Shown: positions 22,713 through 33,681 of the stretch, in pieces | Layout: each line of letters opens with the position of its first letter | How positions within the stretch are numbered: the first letter of the stretch is position 1 | DNA from: Heracleum sosnowskyi | Taxonomy: Eukaryota; Streptophyta; Magnoliopsida; Apiales; Apiaceae | Reading direction: 5' to 3' | Assembly (NCBI GenBank): GCA_030848705.1 | Contig: CM061239.1 | Span: forward strand, 88,270,363-88,334,362 | DNA length: 64,000 nt | The notes under the pieces: model-generated | What the model saw: the letters and a program-made list of their open reading frames with translations, nothing else | The model's database searches: none | Told to the model about the DNA's origin: nothing | Translations under genes and position numbers: made by a program

Positions 22713-25326
22713 TCCTCTTCTATATATAATAGGACAACATGGGGATAATTTTGAGCCAAAAAACCCCCTGTGAAATGACAATTTTACCCTTATATATTTT
22801 GAAATTACATGGCATGTCATTACTCTCTTATCTAAAGAAAAAAATGTGTAAATAATGTTTTTGTGCAGAATCGAACCCTTGACCTTCTCCTAAGAAAATC
22901 ATTCTTATAACCATTGAGCTACATGACTTCTTTTGATTTTGATTGAAAAATCACATTACATAAACCTCACATCATTCTTAATCCTATATTTATTATTATA
23001 TTAGTTTTGAGGAAAAAACAAAGGTGATTTTATAATATATATTAATCTATGTTGTTTCAGTTTTCAAAATGTTGTACATGATTATTTAAACAACCAATCT
23101 TATATAATTTTAATATTAAATTTTAAAAACAATGTTGCGTGTGATGGATATCTACATTTGTTTTAGTCATACAAATATCTTGTATATGTAATGTAAACTA
23201 TAAAATGATATATATTTTTGCACAACGGTCTATCTTTATTGTACTACACAATTTATTTGTATTATTCATATATTTAATCTATAAAGCGTAATACTGAACA
23301 TTGATTATAACATAAGTAATATATTACAAGTAGTTTCTTTATATATTATTTAATTATTTATTTTTAAATTAATAAAAAGTAGTGTCCAATATTTAAAAAT
23401 TAGACAACAATCACGGGTATATAGCACATATCGATAACATGTATACACGATATTCATGAGTATTTTTATTACATATACAAATACAAGCTCGTAACATGTG
23501 TCATGCACGAGTTTAATATTTTCTTTTAATATTTATATTTGTTTCTTAAGAAAATGATTTTAAATATGAATACTTATATATGGTTGTTAACTCGGCGTCG
23601 AATTGACATAGGTGTTTGATCGCAATAAATTGTGCTTTAAGAGTTTTGTGTTGAACAATTTTTTAAAGATATGTTTTGAATAAAATTATTATTTAAAAAA
23701 ATTACGGTACAATTGTAAAAATAAAAGAACTAAAGTGTAAATCCCAAAATATGAGTACCATACTGACCAACTATCAAAGTTTTAATATTTCGATTTTAAT
23801 AATATAGTATAAATATAATAGAAATGACTAGATTTAGAACTATGTTGGATGAATTATGTATGTAACGCATTTGTAATTAATTTTAATATAAAATTTTATA
23901 TTAATTTTATGGAAGTTAATAATTGCTTATTTTGAATTAAATTAATAAATATATAATAAGTAAATTTGAAAATTGTATAATAAATTAAATAGATTAAAAT
24001 ATATAGTCAAGTGAACAAATTTTAGAAAATATGATATTTCATATCATACAAGTACGAAAAATATTATGATCGATCAATTACATTATACACTCGGAGTTAT
24101 TTAAAATTATAGATCTAAAAGATAAAAAATTAAGTTATATAAATTATTTTTTGTACATTGATTGGACAATACCTTTATCGATTCTCATCGTTACGTAAAT
24201 AAATATTAAATTTCCTACAATGCCAAAAATTTAAAGAACATGACTGATGCAAATAAGTATGTCACATGACCAACTGAGAGTCGATTATACTTTTGAAAAG
24301 AAAGGAAAGAGAGAACTTTATTTAACATGTGTTTATTGAATTTTTTAATACAAGAAAGGCAAAAAAATTAGATTAAATTATTAAAAAATTAACTCCAAAA
24401 TTTAATTTCCATAGATTTACTGAGAATAAAAAGAAAAACAGGTATATTTATTAAACTTTATGTTCTCTTAACTTCAGTTCTTTTTTTTCGACTAGAAATT
24501 TAAGATTCAAAGTTGTCGCAAGACCTGTAATAAATTCGTACACGTTCAGTGAATCATCTAAATATGACTTATACAACATGTTTATAAGTTAAGAAATATC
24601 ATATTTTTAGTGCACGAATAATTTTGAATAAATCAAATTATCTATAAATTAAATTAGGGACATTGCGAGAATCGATAGAAAATAACACGTGACTGGGAAT
24701 ATGCTTTACCGGATTGAGAATAATGACACTAGAAGATGCAACAGGCTCCCCTCCTAAATCTTTGAGTCAGACAAAGGAACTAGCACAACTATTCAGAGTT
24801 TTCCATACCGCTGCTGACAAACAAAAAAAGGACATCATGTGTTACCGTAAAATCCAATCTGATATCAACGTATGGATGCATGCACACATATATACATAGC
24901 GGGTCTAACTTATACCATCCCAAGTTCACACAGGGTGCAGCCTCAGAATGATATGGCATGCCGAGTTCAGAACAAATTTGTGTGCTATCAAAGAAACTAA
25001 AGTTTTATTTGAGGTACATGAGAACGCAGTTATGGATCACTTACAACCAAAATATATGTGATCACCAATATCATCGGAGTCTCAAACCGTCAACAAAAAG
25101 GCAAACATGACACGATCTATCGTCACCCGAGTGTGTAAATATTTACTAAGAAATGGGTGCTTCCGGTTGTATTTTAGTTGACTCATACATTTAAAATACA
25201 ATGTTTATGAGTTCTTATATTTTATTTCAAATAAAGTCGGTGTACAATCATAATTTTCAAATTCTAAAAAATCAGCACTTTCACACATTGATAGAAAAAA
25301 CCCCGTACCTCGGGTTATTATGCTAG
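22713..25326 (+). mobile_element. candidate 2.6-kb non-autonomous Helitron
   Basis: It starts TCCTCTTCTATATATAATAG after an A, a typical plant Helitron 5' end. It ends TTATTATGCTAG (CTAG at 25323-25326) just after a decayed hairpin (AACCCCGTACCTCGGGTT) and is followed by T. No Rep or helicase motif was seen. The interior is AT-rich and holds a tRNA-like segment at 22864-22928. A stretch of more balanced composition at about 24700-25170 might be captured host DNA. I do not recognise it, and its longest ORF is only 61 codons. Confidence 0.5.
22864..22928 (-). repeat. tRNA-like segment (SINE head or tRNA relic)
   Basis: On the minus strand it has an A-box-like TAGCTCAATGGTTA followed about 40 bp later by a B-box-like GGGTTCGATTCTGC. 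That is the spacing of a tRNA or tRNA-derived SINE promoter. The intervening sequence does not fold into a clear cloverleaf by eye, so it is not called as a tRNA gene. Confidence 0.45.
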
Positions 25327-25675
25327 TCTATACTATACTATTATAAGCAAACCACCCTCTATTTGGTTGGTAGTTTGGTCATATAGTTTGGTCATCTAAA
25401 TAATAACCGTTAGATGTAAATATAGATAAATGAGAATCGTTGGATGTAATATTAAAAAAATATTATTTTCTTAATATCTAAAATGCTCCCACGGGTTCAA
25501 GGTTCGAATCCCGTCAACAACATATTATTATTAAATATTTATATCATCTATTTTTCTAAGCTACATTCAAAAGTTCAAGATATTATTCCGTCAACAACAT
25601 ATTAAGAATTTTTAAGATCAAAATACAAATAAATGTTAATAAAATAAGATAAAAAATACTAAAAAATCATATAAA
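25327..25675 (+). mobile_element. Helitron family K, copy 1 (truncated)
   Basis: It starts TCTATACTATACTATTATAA immediately after the CTAG end of the preceding Helitron. It is nearly identical to copy 2 but stops where copy 2 begins, lacking the hairpin and 3' end. It contains a B-box-like GGTTCGAATCC at 25501-25511. Confidence 0.6.
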
Positions 25676-26220
25676 TATACTATACTATTATAAGCAAACC
25701 ACCCTCTATTTGGTTGGTAGTTTGGTCATATGTAGTTTGGTCATCTAAATAATAACCGTTAGATGTAAATATAGATAAATGAGAACCGTTGGATGTAATA
25801 TTAAAAAAAAATTATTTTCTTGATATCTAAAATGCTCCCACGGGTTCAAGGTTCGAATCCCGTCAACAACATATTATTATTAAATATTTATATCATCTAT
25901 TTTTCTAAGCTACATTCAAAAGTTCAAGATATTATTCCGTCAACAACATATTAAGAATTTTTAAGATCAAAATACAAATAAATGTTAATAAAATAAGATA
26001 AAAAATACTAAAAAATCATATAAAAAATACTAAAATCAAAAATCAAAAATACTAAAATTCATCCGTGTATCGCACAGCTTATAGGCTAAAAAAAGCTTAG
26101 AATAACGTCATACATATATTTATTATATTTGATTACTTTTTAAAATCATATAAATCAAAATATAGATAATAAAATAAAAAATACTAAAATTCATCCTGCA
26201 TCGCACAAGTTACAGGCTTG
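25676..26220 (+). mobile_element. Helitron family K, copy 2
   Basis: The 5' end is TATACTATACTATTATAAGC. The interior matches copies 1, 3 and 4, including GGTTCGAATCC at 25850-25860. Two successive hairpin-like 3' regions follow: CCGTGTATCGCACAG near 26062, and CTGCATCGCACAAG then TTACAGGCTTG ending at 26220. Copy 4 shows the same two-ended layout. Confidence 0.6.
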
Positions 26221-27131
26221 TGTAACTTTAAAAATAGACTTGTGTTTTGGTTATTTATAAACGGTTATGTAACTGATGTCAATGTTAGGGTTCTCTTTTT
26301 CTAAAAAAAAAAAAATCAACGAAAACATGTTACTCTTTCTATTTTTTCTTATTAAAACCCTTCATTTTCCAAAAATATCACGGGCAAACCTTACTTATTT
26401 ATTTTAATACTTTTAATTACGGCAATTACCTTTTCAACTAAAACATGTTACTTTTTGTATTTTTTTTCATTTAAAAAAAACTATAACTTATTACCTTTTC
26501 AACTAAAATACATTAACTTTTCAATATTTTTTAACAAAATCCTCTATTTTCTAAAAAAAATCATGGACAATTACCTTTTTAAAATAGAACATGTGACTAT
26601 TTCTATTTTTTCTTACTAAAACCCCACATTTTCCAAAAATATCACAAGCAAACTCTTACTTATTTTAAAACATATTTTAATACTTTTAATTACGGGCAAT
26701 TACCTTTTCAGATAAAACATGTTATTTTTTAAATTTGTTCATTTTTTAAGAAAACTATTATTAAATAATAATATTATTTATAACCAAATAACTTTTTAGT
26801 TAAAATACATTATATTTTCTATTTTGATAACAAAGTCCATTCTTTTTCTATAAAATCACAAACAACCATCTTTTTAAACTAAGACATATGTTACTCTTTC
26901 TATTTTTCCTTGCTACAACCCCTGATTTTTCAAAAATATCACGGGTAAACCCTTACTTATTTATTTTAAAACCTATTTTAATATTTTTAATTATGGACAA
27001 TTACCATTTTAGCTAAAACATGTTGCTCTTTCTATTTTTTCTTAATAAAACCTCTCACTCCAAAAATATCACGGGCAAATAGTTACTTATTTATTTTAAA
27101 ACTTATTTTAATACATTTAATTATTGAAATT
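26221..27131 (+). mobile_element. Helitron body sequence without clear ends
   Basis: Degenerate repeats of CAAAAATATCACGGGCAA (near 26372, 26635, 26935 and 27065) alternate with CAATTACCTTTTCAACTAAA. They match in composition and motif the plus-strand Helitron at 62459-63340 and the reverse complement of 21740-22680. No 5' TC start or CTAG end was found. No gene was seen. Confidence 0.5.
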
Positions 27132-27336
27132 TATACTATACTATTATAAGCAAACCACCCTCTATTTGGTTGGTAGTTTGGTCATCTGTTGATAGTTTGG
27201 TCATCTAAATAATAACCGTTAGATGTAAATATAGATAAATGAGAACCGTTGGATGTAATATTAAAAAAATATTATTTTATTGATATCTAAAATGCTCCAA
27301 CGGGTTCAAGGTTCGAATCCCGTCAACAATATAACC
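27132..27336 (+). mobile_element. Helitron family K, copy 3 (interrupted by element C)
   Basis: The first ~200 bp of the family, including GGTTCGAATCC at 27310-27320, end where element C inserted. After element C the sequence does not clearly resume the family pattern, so this copy was probably already truncated. Confidence 0.55.
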
Positions 27337-27822
27337 TGTTAGGCTCAAGACATGTCTGAATACCACTATTAACAAGCCTACACTATGTGACTATGTCACA
27401 TTACATGACCTAGTGATTTCTATCACTGGGATATAGTATAGGTCTCTAAATGTACTTGTCTTGTTCTCATGAACAATAGCTTTATCATGTATGCTCATAT
27501 CTATAATGAGCTTAGTAAAGTTTCTTGCATCTAGATTGTATATAGGCCATTGAATAATTGTCCTGGTAGAAGTTCAGTAATGTTCATGCAGCAGGATAGA
27601 AATGAATAAGGCCATGAAGAAATAAGTTGCAGAAATTTGTCTAAGGCATTATATAGCAAAGTCAGAAGAAAGCAATGTCGTGAAGTCACCAATATCTATG
27701 TCGTGAAGTGCTACATCGCATAGTCCATTTTGGTCTATGTCGAGAAGTCCTCAAGACACATGTCGTGAAGTGTTGAAGTCAGCAAAGTCAAAGAAGCCTA
27801 GATCGTGAAGTCCTCAGAAGCC

Positions 27823-28072
27823 TTATGTCGCATAGTCATCAAAATGACCTATGTCGCATAGTCGTCAAATGACTTATGTCGCATAGTCGTCAAATGACTT
27901 ATGTCGCATAGTCCTCAAATGACCTATGTCGCATAGTCGTCAAATGACTTATGTCGCATAGTCGTCAAATGACTTATGTCGCATAGTCGTCAAATGACTT
28001 ATGTCGCATAGTCGTCAAATGACTTATGTCGCATAGTCATCAAATGACCTATGTCGCAAAGTCTTCAAAGGC
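27823..28072 (+). repeat. 25-bp tandem array in 5' LTR of C (10 units)
   Basis: Each unit contains TATGTCGCATAGTC, then a variable base and TCAAATGAC. Units differ at one to three positions, with more decayed units at both edges (for example CGTGAAGTC forms upstream). The array lies in U3, about 350 bp upstream of the TATA box. Confidence 0.9.
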
Positions 28073-28429
28073 TATATCGCGTAGTCCTCACAAGGGAGAT
28101 CGCGAAGTCAGGAATGAAGTGGAGTTCACGATATCAACACTTAGCCGTTTATAACAAGACAATTCAAGGTACAGAATCAAGAATCAAAAGAGACAAATAC
28201 TGAAGCATTTGTTCTGGCAAGGTGGTCCAAAGAACAGATGGCAAATCTACAGCTAAACTTGGAGAGAAAGATAAGAGACAAGCAGCTACAGAAACGGGAA
28301 AGACTCCGAAAAGCAGGTGGTCCTTCCTGACACAGTTAACGTCTTATGGAATGACAAGTTGGACTTTCAGCAAGGGGTAACTGTGTAAAAATAGGTGTGT
28401 GCACTAGTTTGTATAGGGCTTATATATAT

Positions 28430-28439
28430 CATGCACATC
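28430..28439 (+). promoter_or_regulatory. TATA box of element C LTR
   Basis: TTATATATAT in GGGCTTATATATATCATGC, placed after the tandem array and before a pyrimidine-rich R/U5 region. The 3' LTR has one extra TA here (near 38680). Confidence 0.6.
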
Positions 28440-28747
28440 CTATTGTAAGCTGTAAGAGAGATACACATAGTTATTTGCTAAGCTCTTTTCTCTGTAAGCA
28501 AGCAAGTACAAACTGTTCTTGTTTAGAAGCCAGAAATTCGATTGTGAATTTCTTGGAAAGCTGTATTATTTAATTTGCTTATACAAAGTAGATTAAAGTG
28601 ATTGTGCGTGTTGTTTACTTTCTGCATATTACATAGCATAATCATATACAGTTTACATTTAGTTTCAAGAAAGCAAAAATCCATCAAACTATCCATTCAC
28701 CCCCCCCCCATCTGTCTAGTTTCTAGGTGATATTCATTCCTAACAAG

Positions 28748-28759
28748 TGGTATCAGAAC
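28748..28759 (+). other. primer-binding site of element C
   Basis: TGGTATCAGAAC, two bases after the 5' LTR; one base differs from the usual TGGTATCAGAGC. Confidence 0.85.
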
Positions 28760-28795
28760 ATAGGCTGTTAACGTACAAACAGGAAAAGATCAAGA

Positions 28796-31261
28796 ATGAG
28801 TTCACAGAAACTGAGCAGTATCAAGATTCCTCCCTTTAACAAGGAGCACTACAGTTTATGGAAAAAGAAGATGTTGTTTTTCATCAAAGCTTCTAACCCC
28901 ATGTATTTAGATATTCTAAAGCATGGTCCCTTTATTCCAATGATCGAGATTGGTGAAACAACCAATGGCACTGAGATTGTACCAGCAAAACATGTGCCCA
29001 AAGACCCCTCAAAATACACTGATCCTGAAAAGGAGAAAGTAGCACTGGATGGACATCTTCAACTTATCATTTGTGAATCTATGGACTTCAACATGTATGG
29101 CACTGTTGCTCATTGTACTAGTGCCAAGAAGATGTGGGATCTTATAGAAGTGCTCTGTGAAGGAACTACTGAAGTAAGAAAGAACAAGAAGCAGATTCTT
29201 GTTTCACAATATGAAGCCTTCATGGCTCAGCCAAAAGAGGGAATCACAAAAGTGTTTGAGAGATTCAATAAGCTGATAAACGAGCTCAAACTCTATGACA
29301 AACACTATGAGACAGAAGAGCTCAATATGAAGTTCTTACTAACTCTTCCAGATCACTTGGAACCAAGAATCTCTTCCCTTAAAGAAAGAGATCTAACAAA
29401 GATTGGTTTTGACGTGTTGTATGGTGTTTTGAAGACATATGAGTTAGAGCTGTTTCAAAAGAGATCGATTCAAGCAAAGCAAGGATTAGTGGCCAATACC
29501 TCCTGTGCCCTTATTGCTGACAATCTAGGTCAAAGAATGGATTCTCTAAAAATCAGTCATGTCAAGATTGAGGAACTGGAAAGTGATGACACTGGTGATG
29601 AAACTCAGGTTGTGTATGATTTACCTGAAGAGGATGAGTTCTACAACATTGATGAACTGGACAAGATGAAAAACAAATCTTTTGCTTATATGGCTAGGAG
29701 ATACCCTAACATAAGGTTTAAGAGGAAGCAGCCATTCAAGTCTAGATTCAATAGTGGAAATGCTGGTGGTTCAGGTAGCTCAAACTCTTTCATCAAAGGA
29801 AAAGGGATTACTGGTGCAGTTAAAGGAGGATACAAATCTGGGAGTGTGGATAGGTCCAAAATAAGATGCTATAACTGCAATGAACTTGGGCATTTTGCCA
29901 CTGAGTGCAAAAAGCCTAAACAGGTCAAGAAGGACAAAGCATACTTAGAGCTTGAAGCTAAGTATGAGGCTCTACTCAAGAAACAGCAGGGTAAAGCTTT
30001 TATTGCTGAGGGAAAATGCTGGGATGACTCTGATGAAGAAGAAGAACAAGAGTACTCAAATTATGCCTTGATGGCATTTTCTGATGATGGTGATTCTAGT
30101 CAGGTACCTATTCTTACTTCTCTTGATATGACTCCCCTTCAATATAAGCAAACTGTTGAAGATATGAGTACTGAGATGTTTAATATTCATACTAGCATGT
30201 TAGTAGCAAATGAAGAAATTGATAGACTAACTGCTAGAAATCTTGAGCTTACTGAAAAGAATGAGGAACTTGAGTTAATGGTTGTGAACCTTGATGGTTT
30301 GAAAAAGGAGGTTGAGTATCTTAAAAACAAAGTGATTTGTGCTGAACAAATAGAGAAAGCTCTTAGGGGACAAATTGCTGAAACTGAATTGAAACTAAGA
30401 AGCTTTAAGAACTCCTCTGAACTTATTCAAACCTATCACAAGGAACACACTGAAGATAGCAAGGTTGGAGTTGGTTTTGACTATGAGAATGATAAAGGAA
30501 GGAAGAAGGCAAAGGGCAAAGGAAAAGAATCTTTTACAAACAAAAATGCCCCAACTATTCTGTCTAGTGTTGAACATCCCATCTTCAAAAAGAGTATTGT
30601 TGAGTTTGATGAAGAACTATTGATCATCAAACAACAACTTCTTGAAGAAGATGAGGCTGCTAAAGACACTTCTTCCCCTCCTGAATCTGTCAGTCAGAAA
30701 GAAACCAAAGACAATCTTGTCAAAAGTCCTAAAGCAAAGAAAGAAGTTGTTAAGAAAAAGAAACAAAACAAAAATGGTAAGGTTGGTGTCAACAAGGGTA
30801 ATAATTATGCTTATGTGCTAAATGCTCCCAGGAAACAATGTCAGAAATGTCTATCTGTTAATCATTTGACTCATAAGTGTAACAAACAAGTGAATGTTGA
30901 AGTTGATAACCTGAGTAACCATTCTGCTAGCCTAAAATCTAGTCATGATTCCTTCTGTGGTAAGCCAAATTGCATGACATGCTATGTGACTGTGATTGCT
31001 AACTGTTTATCTCTAAAGCATAAACTTGATTCTGCACAATCTAGTGAATCAGACACACACATGCACACTCACAGGACAGGATCCCCAATCAGGGTCGAGA
31101 GGGTGTACACTTCATGTGAGCCTAAGAGTGTGAACTCCAAAGCCACAAACAATATGAAGTATCCTACTGTGATGAATGCAACTTATGACAAAAGAATTGT
31201 TAACAAAAATGTTTCTAAATCAACTGGACCCTACCATGTGTGGGTACCAAAAACAACTTAG
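28796..31261 (+). CDS. copia gag of element C (intact, 821 aa)
   Basis: Retrotransposon Gag, the particle protein that packages the RNA. It begins 51 bp after the LTR and is open throughout. Residues about 10-40 hold the copia gag opening (KIPPFNKEHYSLWKKKMLFF). A CCHC zinc knuckle, CYNCNELGHFATEC, lies near residue 358. Residues about 480-545 look coiled-coil (LTARNLELTEKNEELEL and following). A second CCHC-like box, CQKCLSVNHLTHKC, lies near residue 682. The ~450 residues between the first knuckle and the end exceed a typical compact copia gag and match the long gag of the SIRE lineage. It ends at TAG 31259-31261; pol begins 12 bases later in another frame. Confidence 0.92.
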   Translation: MSSQKLSSIKIPPFNKEHYSLWKKKMLFFIKASNPMYLDILKHGPFIPMIEIGETTNGTEIVPAKHVPKDPSKYTDPEKEKVALDGHLQLIICESMDFNMYGTVAHCTSAKKMWDLIEVLCEGTTEVRKNKKQILVSQYEAFMAQPKEGITKVFERFNKLINELKLYDKHYETEELNMKFLLTLPDHLEPRISSLKERDLTKIGFDVLYGVLKTYELELFQKRSIQAKQGLVANTSCALIADNLGQRMDSLKISHVKIEELESDDTGDETQVVYDLPEEDEFYNIDELDKMKNKSFAYMARRYPNIRFKRKQPFKSRFNSGNAGGSGSSNSFIKGKGITGAVKGGYKSGSVDRSKIRCYNCNELGHFATECKKPKQVKKDKAYLELEAKYEALLKKQQGKAFIAEGKCWDDSDEEEEQEYSNYALMAFSDDGDSSQVPILTSLDMTPLQYKQTVEDMSTEMFNIHTSMLVANEEIDRLTARNLELTEKNEELELMVVNLDGLKKEVEYLKNKVICAEQIEKALRGQIAETELKLRSFKNSSELIQTYHKEHTEDSKVGVGFDYENDKGRKKAKGKGKESFTNKNAPTILSSVEHPIFKKSIVEFDEELLIIKQQLLEEDEAAKDTSSPPESVSQKETKDNLVKSPKAKKEVVKKKKQNKNGKVGVNKGNNYAYVLNAPRKQCQKCLSVNHLTHKCNKQVNVEVDNLSNHSASLKSSHDSFCGKPNCMTCYVTVIANCLSLKHKLDSAQSSESDTHMHTHRTGSPIRVERVYTSCEPKSVNSKATNNMKYPTVMNATYDKRIVNKNVSKSTGPYHVWVPKTT

Positions 31262-31272
31262 TTACTTTGTGA

Positions 31273-33681
31273 ATGCAGGGCAACAGGAATAAAAGAGTCA
31301 TATGGATCTTGGACAGTGGATGCTCAAGTCACATGACTGGTGATATAGCCCTGCTATCACATTTTGAGGAAAAGGCTGGCCCATCAGTAACCTTTGGAAA
31401 TGACAACATTGGTTATACAATGGGATATGGCAGTATAAAATCTGGAAATGTCATTATTGAAGATGTAGCATTTGTTGAAGGACTGAAGCATAATCTCTTG
31501 AGCATTGGACAATTTACCAACAGGGGTTTCAAAGTGGAATTTGATGAAGATCATTGTTCAATCTCGAAAAGAGAAAGTGGTGAAGTTGTTCTAACTGGTG
31601 TGAAGAAAGGAAGCCTGTTTGTAGCTGATCTCAAGGCTGCAGACAAGGGAGAAATTTGTTGTCTCTACACTAAAGTCACAAATGAGGAATTCTGGCTATG
31701 GCACAAGAAACTGTCTCACTTAAATGTTCAGGCAATGAACTCTCTAATCAAGAGAGAACTCATCAGGGATTTGCCTGCCTTGGAGTTTGTGCAAGATGGA
31801 GCATGTGAAGCTTGTCAGAAAGGAAAGATTAAAAGATATAGTCACAAGAACAAGTTGCTCAATACAAACTCAAAACCTCTGCAGCTAATTCACATGGATT
31901 TATTTGGTCCTGTGAATGTAATGTCCCTTTCCAAAAAGAAATATGCTCTAGTAATGGTTGATGATCATTCAAGATACACTTGGGTGGAATTCCTATTCTC
32001 CAAGGATGAAGCACCTCAAGTCATAATAGAACATATCAAGAGAGTTGATAGAGAAGCACAAAGCACTGGTTCCTCTGTAGTTGCTTTGAGAAGTGATAAT
32101 GGGACTGAGTTCAGAAATTCAACATTGTATGAGTTTTGCAAAGATAAAGGAATTTCTCAATAATTCTCAGCTCCTAGAACACCTCAACAAAATGGAGTAG
32201 TTGAGAGAAAGAATAGAACTCTCATTGAAGCTGCAAGGACAATGCTGTTGGATGCAAAGCTACCCACTAGCTTTTGGGCTGATGATGTTAACACAACATG
32301 CTATGTACAAAATAGAACATTAATCAATAAGAAGTCTGACAAAACTCCTTACTCATTAATGACTGGAAAAAGAGCATCCTTCAAGCATCTGCATGTGTTT
32401 GGAAGCAAGTGTTTTGTGATGAAAGATACCTCTGAGCATGTTGGAAAATTTGATGCAAAAGCATTTGAAGGTATCTTCATTGGATACTCTCTGGAAAGGA
32501 CAACATACAGAGTGTTTGTACCTGAGCAACACAAAGTCATGGAGAGCATGGATGTTACCTTTGATGACAAGAAGACTCCTGGACTTAAAACAAGTGATCA
32601 AGACAGTGTGCCATTAAGATTTGAGAATCAAGGTTATCTTGAGGATTCTGAAAGTGAAGATGAACCACCTGTTCAAACTGTACTAGAGAATGAAATCCTT
32701 GAAGTTGACAATCTTCTTCAAACACCTGTGCAAGGGTTCACAAACATAGGGGGAGAAGAAGAGAATGCAACTGTAAACCAACATGAGCATGGAACAGATC
32801 AAGGAAATGGACAGGGGCACACAAGGAAATGGGACAGAGCCCACACTAGGGATCAAATCATTGGAGATCCTAGTGAGGGAGTTAGAACAAGAAGGGCAAC
32901 ATTAAATACATGTCTGTATAGCTGCTTTCTGTCACAAGAGGAACCTAAGGTAGTTGAAGAAGCTTTGAAGATTTCTGATTGGATTGTTGCCATGCAAGAA
33001 GAATTGAATCAATTTGAGAAAAACAAAGTATGGGAGCTAGTGCCACCTCCTGAAAGAAAGAATGTTATTGACACCAAATGGGTATTCAGAAACAAGATGG
33101 ATGAAGAAGGAGTGGTAATTAGAAACAAAGCAAGGCTGGTTGCCAAAGGATACTGTCAGCAAGAAGGCATTGATTATGATGAGACATTTGCACCTGTAGC
33201 AAGACTGGAAGCCATCAGAATCTTCCTGGCTTTTGCAGCTCACTCAAATTTCAAGGTGTATCAAATGGATGTGAAAAGTGCATTTCTCAATGGTGATCTT
33301 GCTGAAGAAGTGTATGTATCTAAACCACCTGGCTTTGAAAATGAAAACTTTCCAGACTTTGTGTACAGACTGCTTAAGGCACTCTATGGACTCAAACAGG
33401 CACCAAGAGCCTGGTATGAGACTCTATCTCAATTCCTTCTTGAGCATCAATTTACCAGGGGTACAATTGACAAAACCCTATTCTTCAAGAAGCATGGAAA
33501 TGATATCATTCTTGTTCAAATCTATGTGGATGATATCATCTTTGGCTCTTCAAACGAAAAACTCTGTGAAAGGTTCTCTAAGTTGATGCAAAGCAAATAT
33601 GAGATGAGTATGATGGGAGAATTAACCTACTTTCCCAAAAGACTGATGTTACTAAAAAGAAGACTAAGAAGAGACCCCTAA
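31273..33681 (+). pseudogene. copia pol of element C (protease, integrase, partial RT)
   Basis: The ATG at 31273 follows an in-frame TGA at 31270. The protease active site is intact (WILDSGCSSHMTGD). The integrase HHCC (WLWHKKLSHLN ... CEACQKGK) and the catalytic residues in HMDLFGP, RSDNGTEF and VVERKN are present. A TAA at 32161-32163 replaces what should be Gln between the second Asp and the Glu (before FSAPRTPQQNG), so integrase is cut. The frame continues unchanged to YVDDIIFGS of RT. At MMGELTYF (about 33633) the sequence jumps into the third ORF, losing the rest of RT and all of RNase H. About 16 out-of-frame residues follow before the stop at 33681. Confidence 0.9.

Larger units (their letters stand above)
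27337..28745 (+). repeat. 5' LTR of element C
   Basis: 1409 bp, from TGTTAGG to CCTAACA. It contains a 25-bp tandem array of ten units at about 27823-28072 and ends in a C-rich tract before TCTGTCTAG. It is 77 bp longer than the 3' LTR: three extra array units account for 75 bp, and small homopolymer and TA differences explain the rest. Confidence 0.95.

Noticed and set aside
22864..22928. A functional tRNA gene on the minus strand
   Set aside because: A- and B-box-like motifs are present, but no consistent acceptor stem or anticodon arm can be drawn.
24714..24899. 61-codon ORF in the 2.6-kb Helitron candidate
   Set aside because: Short and unrecognised; kept only as a hint of possible captured DNA.
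27823..28072. Regular 25-bp repeats that could suggest a CRISPR array
   Set aside because: The units are head-to-tail with no unique spacers, lie in the LTR of a plant retrotransposon and recur in the other LTR.
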